A stretch of 64,000 bases of DNA, from the NCBI RefSeq assembly GCF_050908995.1, contig NC_135121.1, positions 7,626,001-7,690,000 of the forward strand, given 5' to 3'. The DNA comes from Andrena cerasifolii (Eukaryota > Arthropoda > Insecta > Hymenoptera > Andrenidae). The position numbers and the translations under genes were made by a program. Below the pieces are notes generated by a model. It worked only from the letters and a program-made list of their open reading frames with translations, searched no databases and was not told the DNA's origin. Positions 12,847 to 23,640 of the stretch are shown piece by piece (position 1 is the stretch's first letter; each line of letters starts with the position of its first letter).

Positions 12847-13365
12847 TTAAAGGGTCATTCTACTTTAACGGGGTATTCTCGTCTGGAAGGCCAATTTTTT
12901 GCCTTTCTTTAGGAGCGATGCACAAAAAAACTACACAGTTTTCACCGATGAATATTATCCACAAGTATTTATTAACATTTCACTTAGTTGTAAAAAAAAT
13001 TTCAGCCATATATAATAATAATTAATGCAGATACAGGTCATCTCGTAAAGCGTGTGCAAAAAAATGTTGCCTCATAGTACACACGATTCCGGCTGTTCCG
13101 CTGATCCAAAACGAAAAATCCAAAAGGATTCTTAATCAGTAAGAGTGTGGCTATAGCCGTTAGTAGATTTATGAAAATAAATTAAAAATTCAGAAAATGA
13201 CGGGACTTTGGATTTAAAACTCATCTTTTCCGTGTTGTTTTTCGTCTTTAAACGGCCTTGAACTTGTGAAGAAAAAAACTATTTCGCCCTGATTCTGCTA
13301 CCGGCTAGAATTATATGTTTTCTGAAGATGTACGAAAAAGATGGACCAGTAGAATGACACCTTAA
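12847..13365. mobile_element. TTAA-flanked MITE with short terminal repeats
   Basis: TTAA at 12847-12850 and 13362-13365. Terminal repeats are TTAAAGGGTCATTCTACT and, inverted, TTAAGGTGTCATTCTACT (15 of 18 identical). AT-rich interior, no ORF of note. Confidence 0.7.
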
Positions 13366-13597
13366 TCAATATTTATCTAACATTTTGAGGGTGATGGGTA
13401 TACGAGTTGCCTCTGATAGTGATACAGATTCTGTATCTCTAACGGAAAGATACATGTATGTATTTCCACTGAAACTGTAAGAGGATTTTCTGCAAAAGCG
13501 TGACCTCTAGTGCATTAATATCCCCTTCATCCAGCAGGAAGCGAGGGCCTTTTTAACTTTACCCTTCAGGTTTTGATTATTAATAATATAACGTAAT

Positions 13598-13742
13598 TTA
13601 AGGGCCGTATTATCAGTCGTTGCTTAAGACTAAGATCGTCTTAAGCATGCGGCATCCTCTACTAGTCTACTAGATTAGTAAAGGATGCCGGATGCTCAAG
13701 ACGATCTTAGTCTTAAGCAACGACTGATAATACCGCCCTAAG
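13598..13742. mobile_element. 145-bp near-perfect hairpin MITE
   Basis: Two arms of about 60 bp are almost exact inverted copies. Each carries GTATTATCAGTCGTTGCTTA and AGACTAAGATCGTCTTAAGC or its close variant, around a loop of about 23 nt (ACTAGTCTACTAG). The ends are TTAAGGGCCG and, inverted, TTAGGGCGG. This is a compact non-autonomous element. Confidence 0.8.
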
Positions 13743-15527
13743 AACGAACTGACCCGGATTCTCCAACTCCATCTACCATCGCTAATCAAATTTTTAGGAG
13801 TAACTCTAATGGTAGCTTGACACATATCGGGTTCCATGACGGTTCAGCGGCGTCAGAGCGAGTGTTAAGAAACATCGTTTCCCCGTTTCGGAATGGGGCA
13901 GTTCACACTGTTACTCACGCCGACGGGACTGATGCATGCGAACCCGCCTTAAGAAAGTCCTCGTATCTTACTCGAGCAGTTCCCTCGATTACAGGCCGCG
14001 CTCTTCCTCGTCGCATGCCCGTTCACTCTCCCGCCGCTGGTAACTGTAATTACTGAAAAGTCCCGTCCTCTTCGAGCATGCCCCGCGAAAAGTGGCTGCG
14101 AGCTGGCCTACGGTCAGCGTTTGGAGGCGCGCCTAGCAGAGCCGATTACCGTTATCGATGGACCACTGGATGGGTGTAGAGGCCGCGAAACGGCATTCCG
14201 TAAACGGATATTGGCACGGCCCTATTCCCTTTGGAACATCTGTATGGGAAGCCGTCTGCGGGGCCGTGGATGGCGGCGATATCGGGTTACTAACGTCATC
14301 GTTGGCGATGCGCCCGAGGACGAGAGGGACTCGAGCGACGGAACAGAAGGAACGGGGGGAGGGGGGACAACCGGGGACCACACACGGGACACGTTTCCAC
14401 GGGTGCCAACTACCGTCGCTACTTCCTCCATCGTCCGCCTATTTGTACGGTCGCGCGTCCGTCGATCGCCGTTTACTAGACATGCATCGAGTCGGTTCTA
14501 TGCCACTGGGACCTATAGCGGTCCATGGGGATGGTTCAAGTCATTTCTATTATCTGCCATCTAAGCCGGGGCATTCTGCGGGTATGTTTGGACGACAGTG
14601 GGGCAATGGGGCACCCCCGCGACTGCTCTAATTATATCTGAAGATTGGAGGTGGCGCGAAGTCGTGTCGAAGCAATGCCACTGGTCGAAGGCGCCACCGG
14701 AAGCCTCCTGAGGAAGAGGGATCGCTGAGTCGGTGCCTCCAGGAGCGGAGTGTAAAAAAGTACAAAATGGAGGGCCGTGTATACGATTCCCTACCGACGA
14801 TAAACGTCCCCGGGATTGTCAGCTGGAAGGGGGGAGTTTCGCGTGACGGAAACACGCGAGAGCCGTGCATACATGCGTGTCTCGTGGGTCGACGCATCGC
14901 GTCGCATAAAGTAGGTGGATATGGCTGTCCCGAGGCGGGCGAGCGCCTCGTAGATAAGCAATTACGATGGAATCCGCAGATAAGGGGACAAATTCGAATT
15001 CCGAGATTCGGGGCCCTGATAGGATCGACACGGGGCCCCTCGGCTCACCTTCTATCTCCTCCCGCCCCTCTCTCCTCCGCCCTCTCTGTTTCTCTTCCCG
15101 CCGGTTCCCACGGGACGATTCCTCTCCCTCTTAAATAGCGCCGTCCCCGCGCCTCGTGCTCGTATCTTAAGTCCCGGGAATTCGCCGTGCACGCGCTTAC
15201 AAGCAATAACTATCGCGCGCGGAGGGGAGGTGACGGCGGATCGCGCGGCGTCGCACGCTGACGCTCGGAGAGAAGTGAATGATAACGATAATGATGGAAT
15301 TTGAAAAGGTGCTTTGTTCGCGTGCTGCGCGAAGTCACGCAGAGGAGGTTTCTCAGAAGGTACGTATGCGCTAACTGTAAGTAGGTACCTAATCCAAAAT
15401 GCACACTTCGACCGGCGTCGGCATGTTTTCGCATCTCCTGGACAGCGTCGGGAGTATTGTCCTGGTGTCCTCGAATATTTACTCGAGGAGGGTTTAGCAG
15501 AAGTTTCTCGGCGGTAGCGATCGCACG
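13743..15527. other. Intergenic GC-moderate sequence
   Basis: Several 80-157-codon frames overlap in different phases around 14121-14631, none with family resemblance or a consistent coding bias. No repeats recognised. Confidence 0.4.
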
Positions 15528-15784
15528 TTAACCCTACGGTGCACAGGTTGGGCCTGACAGACCCATATCTCCAAATCCAGAGATACATGGATGTTTTGAG
15601 AAAAAAAGATTTTAGACTACCTTCACGTAATCTTTCGCACTTAATATTAATTAACAAAAATATTTAATAACAAAATGAAATACTAAACCAACATCTCTTT
15701 AACACTACGAGTCACCGTTATCTGAATCCTTTTCAATATCGTGAGAACTGTTCACTTGGGCCCACGTGTGCACTGTAGGGTTAA
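15528..15784. mobile_element. TTAA-flanked MITE, 257 bp
   Basis: TTAA at 15528-15531 and 15781-15784. Ends are TTAACCCTACGGTGCACAGG and, inverted, TTAACCCTACAGTGCACACG, followed on both sides by a GGGCC/TGGGCC block. No coding content. Confidence 0.8.
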
Positions 15785-16400
15785 AGCCTCACCGCCTCGA
15801 AGGGAAATTTCCCAAAAAATTAGGTATCACATAGGAAATTATTCCCCTATCAAAGCTCAAGCTCCGCAAAGTCTGCACACACCCACAGAATTTGGCCAGC
15901 AATTTTTCCAGCAACCTCTGCATACGATACACATATACTTGTCCACGCGATACGTGCGGGCGCGTACCTACGTTTGCTCTTATCAACACGGGACGCGCAC
16001 GATGGATACGTGCACGCGCGTGCATACACGCCGCAGACACGTTCGCGTGCACGTGGAGGCGAGCACAAACGTATCGCGTTACGATGGAGCAACGCCCATC
16101 GGTTTCGGATAGCAGAGAAACGCACGAAATCGCCTAGCTGGATAGATGGCCGGTCGCAATACGCGAAACGTGTCCGCGTATGGACACGGGACGGGCTTGA
16201 CATCGCCTGGGACAGCGATTGCCACTTTGACGACATCACCCGGGGGTCACGTTGTCAGAGGGACGCGCGAGCGGCAGTCCGCGTTACACGCATTTCCATG
16301 TAACCCGCCCGTCCTTTGAACGGTGTCCGGTTCAGAATTGCGACAAGCTTCCCGCTTTGGCTGCAGCGGGGTAGGGGAGGGACATAGGAATGATTTGTAG

Positions 16401-16445
16401 TAGGTCGGTGCAAAAGTTCGTTCGCTCATTGTTAAGCGATGCTAG
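16401..16445. mobile_element. Solo mariner terminal inverted repeat
   Basis: TAGGTCGGTGCAAAAGTTCG followed by TTCGCTCATTGTTA matches the 5' end of the mariner copy at 28.5 kb. No second end or transposase sequence was recognised downstream. Confidence 0.5.
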
Positions 16446-19400
16446 ATATACGAAAGAGGCACTGAGGATTTAATCTTAGGGGTAGAACGGATAGAAGTAT
16501 ATTTAATGCAAATGCAGTAAAATTTATTTAAAGAACACATTCCACTGTTTTTTTCTTTTTACAAAGTTCTTGAATTAGTTCGGTCGTGGATACATTAGTC
16601 ATCTAGGTGTCATCTGATGGAGTTCTTTAGAAGTTGAATGGCTCTTCATGGGAATGCTGAAATGGGATGCTCAGAGTTTAAATCCTGTCAGGGGGTAGTT
16701 TCCAATTTCTATGAGTCTATACTTGTTTGCGAATGAACGAGTAATTGTAAGACGTTCCTAAATTGGGAAATGTAGTTTAAAAAGAGGCTTGAAGGTACAC
16801 GTGAGAGGGTAGACTAGAAACATCGCTGTGAAAATAGGAGATCGGTTGCAGAAAGCAGAACTCGTTGCTCGTACCCCTGGACGTGACGCTCGCTCGAGGA
16901 TTTCCTTATTGTTTGTATAATCGATAAATCCTGCGGCTAGGGGAACGCGTACAGGATGCTTGACGATGCAAAAAGCATCGTAATCTACTGCCGTTCGTGG
17001 GCGGGGTGGGTATCGAGCAAGAAACCAGCAACGAGAAACTCGGAAGACAGTAAATCTTCCTCGTACGAGCGCGACTTCCGGCTTCCCTGTCTCTCAGAAG
17101 ACGTCCGATTCGTGGTCCACGCTAAAAACACTGTACTCCAACATTCGGACTTTCGAAATATTTCTAAAAATATTCCTGCGATTATCCATTTACACCGAGT
17201 GCAACTAATAATTAATACTACCTAGTTAATTGTAATTAAAACTATGTTAAATATAATTACGTAATTTATATAAGCATTAACATTTATCCAACGTTTAGAC
17301 ATTGAAAATAAAATAAAATTCATGCTGCGTAGAAAATCATTTCGTAGTTCAAATCCAAATGTTACTAATAGCTTGATATCTCTAGTTGAATCGATCATAG
17401 TTCACAATAATTTATACTGCGCGGTTAGTCTAAATATTGTTAACACCATTTTTCATAGTAATAGCCACTCAACTGAATATTTTAGCGGGAATATAAATTT
17501 CTGTCGAACAATCACCTGGCTTTCGCAATTGAAATTAACCGTCGACCTTGTGAGGGTTGCTGGTGTTGTCTCCCAAAGTGGTGAGTCCCCCAGGTACTTA
17601 CAGACCGTCAGTCGTCGTCGGTCCTTCGGGACGGCAGGACCTGCGGGAAATAGTTGTTCAACTGACCATCGTTCACGAACAGAGGACACTATAATCAGTC
17701 TCCAATTTCTACATCGGCGAGGCAGCGAAAGTTGGGCCGCCTAGGTCCCTAAGATATTATGCCTATTGCTTGATTTCATGGTTTATATGATTGTACTTTC
17801 AGCGCACACCTCCTTTATAGAATTTGAATTTTCGCCCGGAAATTTCTTTAACACGAGACACTGGATCCAAGTTTCCTCTCAACCCCCGAAAAAAGACCCC
17901 ACGCTTTCCTCTTTCCTGCGCTTCTTTTTTTTAACGAGCAGGGTCGCCGCGCGCGCGCCCCTTGACACTTCAGGCTTAATTAATTTCGAGGAAAGTTAAA
18001 GTCCGGCGACGTGCAGCCAGCACGCGGGCGACTGCACTCCAGCGAGCGGTGCTGGTAACGTAATACGGAGTCGGACTACCTGACCGATCTGACGGTAAGC
18101 TCGAAACAAAATCGAATCGGTACGCGGTGGAAGAGCACCCGTCCAGCTGGAGCTCGTTGACAAACAACCGTGTCCTCTTCCCTTCGAATCGATTAAAAAC
18201 AGCGGATTAAACGGTGGAGTGGAAGTTTCTTCCTAATCGTTTTCCCTGAGAAACGTTAAACGTCACATCGATCAACATTTTCAGTTGAACAATTGTCGAA
18301 ACCCTAGTAGCACGAAATATTCAATGCACATACATCCAATATTAAAAAGAGGTTCGATCTCTTTTTGATATTTAAATATACGTACAATATTTATTCCAGA
18401 TTAAGAGGCAAATATTTTTTTCAAACATAAAGTAAATATTTATTTAATGGTAAATATTTAACCAATATTTTGTGCCACTAGGGAAGTACCAGTCCTTCTC
18501 AGCTGAATAACTCTCCCTCCCTTCTCGACCCACCATCTACCGCGATGCTAATCGCTATTTAAAGTTTGTGCAAGGTTTACAGGAAACGGAGACACCGGCC
18601 AAGGAAATTCATCGTCGTATCGATGACAGAGGTACCGTTTAAAGGACCCCGATGTTTCGCGAGCAGTTGGTTATAGGTACGAGGTTTGCCGCGTGGTTGA
18701 TGCAACGGATATAAATATTGCCCCTTTTTGCAACGCCGCCGGAGGAAAATACCGTCCCTCTTTGGCTTGTTCGTTCGAGCGCGCTCTTTTTCCACGTTAC
18801 AGCGACGCGAGCAGGAAAAAGGCGGATGCGCCTGTCTAGAAAGGCGAACGGTCTCCCTCTATTGGTCCATCCGCGGTTTCCATGGACGCGAATCATCGAT
18901 CTGTTCCCCGTTGACGTTTGTTTCCGGGACGGAGCATGCTCCAATGGAGCTTGGTCCCTCTCTACGTCCAGGCGCTTCAGGATTCCAGGACAGGGGACCT
19001 GCTGGAGGGTCTGACTTGGGAACTTCCTTCCTACCAATTAGTGCACCACGTTAAAATCGCGGGGCACACGAGTTATTCTGGAACGCACATTAGTATACAC
19101 TTTCTCCTTGCTTGTGTAGATTGAATTGTTTGAAGAGGAAAGTACCTTCGTACTGCAAACTTCGAAAGACGAAAGGTTGGATAAATATCTGCAGAAGATA
19201 TTTCGGAGAATAATGCTATTTGAATTTTTTAATTAAACCCTCGAGGGTTCGATCACTTTTGAAAAATTCCATATTTAAAAGTAAATCCAAAGTTCCATAT
19301 TTAAAATATCACCAAAGAGGTGATATTAACCCTCGAGGGTTCAGTGACTTTTGAAATTTTCCAAGTTCAAAATTGATCTCACGGGCGTTAAAATTTATTT

Positions 19401-20171
19401 AGTCGGAGTTACAATTGCAAAATCGAAGAGGGGAAAGAGTAACAGCTGTTTTCTCTTCGCGCTTGCGATGAAACTGGAATCAGTTACTTTTCTGATCCAA
19501 TTGAAACGCGCGCATCGCTTCCCCTATGCTATTCAGTAGTCCAAGTACTTCGAGAACTACCGAGTTCTACTCATTAAGACATTATCCCTCGCGCGCCCGG
19601 AACTACGTACCTACTCCCCGGGATATGCAATCAAGTGCACAGACGCGCACTTAAATTACTCGTCGTGAGAGGAAGAGAGAGGGTATCTGACGTGGGACGA
19701 GAACTTGGCTCGTTAACGTGCCACGAAATCACCGCGGCCAAAAGTTCCGAATTCCGCGACGCGCCGTTTTCGAATCGACTAACGAAGGATGCGCGTAACA
19801 GCTTCTATTCCCTATTTTAATTGCTCGAAAATAATATTCCACGTTACGGATAGGTTTCGCGGCAGACTAATCCCTTTTTATTTAACTGCAACTTTAATTG
19901 TTCCCAATTCCTTTCTTCTTCCTTTTAATAAAAGCCGGGAGATTATTTCGCAAAGAATTGCGGCCGCTTCGAAATTACAGTGGAATTGCAACTTTTTAAT
20001 TCTTTGCAGGGTTAGTTGAATCCTGGCAAGATTTACGCGCATTTATTTAAACATTTCACTGTCACTCCTTTTTAATAAAAATTGAGGGATTATTTGGCGG
20101 GGAGTTGCAGTCGCTTTGAAATTACAGTGGAATTGCAACTATTGAATTCCTTTACAGAATTATTTATATTC
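16446..20171. other. Intergenic, little recognised
   Basis: Unique-looking sequence apart from the AACCCTCGAGGGTT direct repeat. Frames at 16956-17225 and 17322-17744 are open but AT-biased and not protein-like enough to call. Confidence 0.4.
19231..19345 (+). repeat. Direct repeat containing palindrome AACCCTCGAGGGTT
   Basis: TTAAACCCTCGAGGGTTCG and TTAACCCTCGAGGGTTCAG are about 95 bp apart in direct orientation, each followed by a (A/G)TCACTTTTGAAAA-like or GTGACTTTTGAAATTTTCC block. Both have TTAA at the left, so they may be ends of a decayed TTAA-type element. Confidence 0.5.
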
Positions 20172-21036
20172 TAAAGCCGCGAATCCACGATGAGATTTTA
20201 CATGAGACAAAAATCTCAGTCGCGAGAGAGGAGATTTTTCTAAATATATCGTGAAGCTTGTGTCGTGAGAGTCTAATTTCAGGAAACTAATGGCGAAATA
20301 ATTAAAAAAGAATAAAATAATGAAATAATTGTCTAATTAAATTAAAGTCTCGTGTGAGATAGGGCTGGGACTATTTGTCGAATTTTTCGGTATTCGAATA
20401 TTCGAATACTTCAGTTGCTCAATTATTTGGCGAATGTATTCGAATATCCAAGTATCCAAATACTATTCGAATATTTAATATATCGACTAGTATGGTGTGA
20501 ATTATAAATCAAGTTCTTTAGGTTCATTTTTTTACAAGCTTTTATTTAGTTCCAGTGGTGAGTTCGTTAGTTTGTCAGGGGGTGTTTCTGCATGAAAAAC
20601 TAATTCGAAAATATAGAATAAAATCGTCTGATATCGCGTTTCGTTTTCGAGAAAATTGACTTTGAATTTTAGCCAAATACCCGTGCACCTGGGTACAGCT
20701 TTAGGCACCTCAGGGGCACGCGTATTTGGCTAAAATTCAAAGTCAATTTTCTCGAAAACGAAACGCGATATCAGACGATTTTATTCTATATTTTCGACTT
20801 AGTTTTTCATGCAGAAACACTCCCTGACAAACTAACGAACTCACAACTGGAACTAAATAAAATATTGTAAAAAAATGAACCTGAAGAACATGATTTATAA
20901 TTCATACCATACTATTCGAATACTCAAACATTCGAAGTTCATTCGTAGCATTCGAATACTTGTAAAATATATTCGAATAATCACAGCCCTAATGTGAGAC
21001 ATGATATTTTTGTCTCCTCGTGGATTTGCGCCTTAA
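20172..21036. mobile_element. TTAA-type MITE interrupted by a hAT foldback
   Basis: Outer ends are CTAAAGCCGCGAATCCACGA and, inverted, TTAAGGCGCAAATCCACGA, each followed by GAGA and then an ATGAGACAAAAAT or GACAAAAATATCATG block. The 632-bp element at 20360-20991 sits inside it and is flanked by a target duplication made of outer-element sequence, so the outer element is older. Confidence 0.6.
20360..20991. mobile_element. hAT-like foldback element
   Basis: The ends are TAGGGCTGGGACTATT and, inverted, TAGGGCTGTGATTATT. It is flanked by an 8-bp duplication with one mismatch (GTGTGAGA at 20352-20359, ATGTGAGA at 20992-20999), as hAT transposons leave. The arms are inverted copies for nearly their whole length, with a centre near 20700 (AATTTTAGCCAAATAC and GTATTTGGCTAAAATT). 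The outer parts are rich in ATTCGAATA. Confidence 0.85.
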
Positions 21037-21498
21037 CAAGATTCTTCTGACTTCCCTACATTCGCGCACTCGTTTAAACGGAAGTATGGCGCCGTCAAGC
21101 AGACCATCGATTGCAAGCCGATATCGATTACGATTCGTTCGTGTTTCCCCGTCGTTTCTTTGCCTGCCGAAAGGTAATTCATACGCGTGCCAAAAATTCC
21201 ACGTTTACGCCGTATCCAGACAATGCGATCGGCCAAGATATCCCCATTGGAACAGGTTCATTAATCCCACTATCTCTTTCGGAAAGTCTAAAATCGTACT
21301 TGCTCACAGAACATCCGAGAACATAGACTACCACAGAGACTGGTCATGAACGAAATCAGGGCGTTGACTTCCCGATCTTTGGTGCCCAGACTGAAAAAAT
21401 CGTCGTTGGTACCGTGCCCCCTTTACTATCAGCCCCCATCCCTGACACCACTCGCTCTATTCCATCAATCACCTCACGAAAAAGATTTAGTTCAACCA

Positions 21499-22133
21499 TT
21501 AAGGGGTTACGTACACCTAGAACGATCGAAAAAATCGATTTTTCTAATAAAGAATTCGCAGAAGCTACAACATCGAAGGTAGGTCAACTCTATGGCCCCG
21601 AAATCGAAGTTTTTCTGTACGTTCAAAGAAAAAAATTACCTCACTTTAACCTGTACCTTAAACTTTAAACGCCGTTTTCTCGAAACTATGCTCTTCAAAT
21701 CGGTGCCAATGATACTTCAAAAACTACTGAACCACTTTGAAACTCGGCTCGATTATTCCTCGCATCAATATCTAGACTGTAGCATAGCGATTTTTATTTA
21801 AAAGCCACAGTTTGTTTTTGATCCTTAAAAAACTGATGCAACATCTCTCAGAAGAGCAGAAGAGAACATTTCGAAGATAAATTTCATCAGTTTTTTAATT
21901 CAAATTGGTTCAGCAGTTTTCGAAATATCACTGGCACCGATTTCACAAACATTTTCGAGAAAACAGCGTTTAAGTTTAAGGTACAGATTAAAGTCAAATA
22001 TTTTTTTTGAACTTACAAAAATCGTGAATTCCGGTGGCATAGAATTGACCTTCCCCTGATGTTGTAGCTTCTGCGAATTCTTTATTGGAAAACTTAATTT
22101 CTTCGACCATTCTAGTTGTAACTACCCCCTTAA
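21499..22133. mobile_element. Foldback MITE with TTAA ends, 635 bp
   Basis: TTAA at 21499-21502 and 22130-22133. Ends are TTAAGGGGTTACGTACACCT and, inverted, TTAAGGGGGTAGTTACAACT. Long imperfect arms share AATAAAGAATTCGCAGAAGC, TACAACATC, the TTTTCTCGAAA core and CGGTGCCA. No transposase frame. Confidence 0.85.
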
Positions 22134-22314
22134 CTACTCAAAGCCCATCACTGCAGAAGCTTCCACCCCAGACATAGAGTCGAGCCCCAAAAATCCTTGA
22201 AACTTACGATTATATTATCAACCTTGCATCCTTTCGTTCGAACCACTCATCGACTCGTTCCTCCGAAAGGCGTATAGCTCCAGCCAAACGAGATCATGGG
22301 AACCGTTTCGGTCG

Positions 22315-22542
22315 ATGTACGAGCAGTGGACAGGAGCGAACGGAGAGCCCTGCTGGGTGGAAGTTCTCATGCCGCGAGATCGTCAGTCGAGGATCCAGAA
22401 TCGAATGAACCGCGCGCCGTCGCAGAAGGAGGACTCGAGGATCGTCTTCGGGGTACGGTGCAATCGGCCACCGCCGAAGATAATTCGGGAAATGGCGGAC
22501 GATTTTCGGAGGAGGACGCTGAAGCATGTCTCCAGAAGCTGA
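22315..22542 (+). CDS. Small candidate gene or terminal exon, frame uncertain
   Basis: An ATG-initiated 75-codon frame (MYEQWTGANGEPCWVEV, KEDSRIVFGVRC, RPPPKIIREMADDF) with GC-ending codons at about 73%, so it looks coding. It is open upstream to a possible acceptor at about 22269 (TCCTCCGAAAG), so it could be the last exon of a spliced gene. A second frame (ATG 22296 with a good Kozak context, stop 22622) gives 108 residues ending KKSGCRKRRVTFAV. AATAAA at 22750-22755 would serve either frame. Coding bias appears to move from the first frame to the second near 22510, which could mean a frameshifted pseudogene. Family not recognised. Confidence 0.35.
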   Translation: MYEQWTGANGEPCWVEVLMPRDRQSRIQNRMNRAPSQKEDSRIVFGVRCNRPPPKIIREMADDFRRRTLKHVSRS

Positions 22543-22749
22543 AGTACGCGCGTCCGCGTAGCAAGCACGGCGCGGGCAAGAAGTCTGGCTGTCGGAAGCG
22601 ACGAGTAACGTTCGCCGTCTGAAGCCCATGAGGAGACAACTGGACGAAGAAGCGGCATTAACGAGCTGCTCGAAACACTTGGATGCATTGAAATTATATG
22701 TTCGCCGATAACAGACTTGTATTCGCGTTAGCGTGTAGAATTGCTTGGG

Positions 22750-22755
22750 AATAAA
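22750..22755 (+). promoter_or_regulatory. AATAAA polyadenylation signal candidate
   Basis: A canonical AATAAA hexamer 208 nt after the stop of the 22315 frame and 128 nt after the stop of the alternative frame. It supports a transcript ending here, separate from the gene that begins near 23.4 kb. Confidence 0.3.
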
Positions 22756-23306
22756 GTGGAGGATATGAAAAGAACTGTAGATGGCGTTCATTGATTATGA
22801 AGTTATCGGGATACCGAAGTAGGTTCAGACTCTAGCCGATAGGAACGAATGTAATCGAGAGTGTGGATATCGAGTATAGATTGGCGGATGTTTCGGTAAC
22901 CCTGGCCGTCGATCCCCTATTGTTCTTCAAGCGTTCTGACACACGCCATCAAAATGCCACGGAAACCTCAGGAATGACCCTGGCGCGTACACATACCGTT
23001 TGAACAGCAATTTAATTTTCAAAATTCTAAGTGACTACGTCTGCAACGCAACAGTAATTTCTACACACGCTTTAAACACGCCTCTGCAGAGATTACATCG
23101 AGACGATGAACGGATTCAGGACTTTGGTTTTCCAGGATCTTCCCCATGTTCTACCCCCGAAGGGTATCCAAGTAAATGCACGATTCAGTATAGAAATATC
23201 TCTCGGACACTCGCGCTCCACGCGCATTATTGGATTTTGAATTTAATTTGAATTTCATTACAATGTCTGTGTAATGTGTAAATGTACGAACATTTCTATG
23301 CGAACG

Positions 23307-23640
23307 CTAGTTGTCCTCGTCCCATTTGCACACCACTTCGTCGAGCCGTCGCTTCTGGAACTTCTTCGAGGTCTCCGGCAAGGAAGAGATCTGTCGCGAG
23401 TCCAGGAAATGCGCCGCGGCGAAGGACCTCGTCTCCAGTTCGTTGGCCACGCACCACGAGCTGGAGGACGCGTCGAGAGCCATGTCGAGCATGCCGGCGA
23501 TCGCTTCGATGGCCCTGGCCCCAAAGACGCACGCGTACCAGTTCGATCTGAAAGCCACCCCCATGAACTGCCCGAGAATCCAGGCTTCCTCGCAAGAGGA
23601 GAACTTGATGTCCCTGCTGGATGGAAACCCGGTGCCAAGG
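23307..23640 (-). CDS. Possible minus-strand terminal exon, antisense to the orphan gene
   Basis: Read on the minus strand, an open frame runs to a TAG at 23307-23309. It contains FSSCEEAWILGQ, RSNWYACVFGARAIEAIAG, SSSSWCVANELETRSFAAAHF and RRLDEVVCKWDEDN. Its composition is that of a globular helical protein, with several Trp and Cys. Acceptor-like sequences (CTTCCATTTCAG and TTTCCATCCAG) precede it, and an ATTAAA signal lies about 60 nt past the stop (complement of 23242-23247). It overlaps the start of the plus-strand orphan gene with wobble positions aligned to wobble positions. A high-GC3 plus gene can create such an ORF by chance, so this may be a shadow. No upstream minus-strand exon was identified. 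Confidence 0.3.

Noticed and set aside
14121..14631. Overlapping 147- and 157-codon plus frames
   Set aside because: Two phases open over the same bases plus minus-strand frames; none has a distinct codon bias or known motif.
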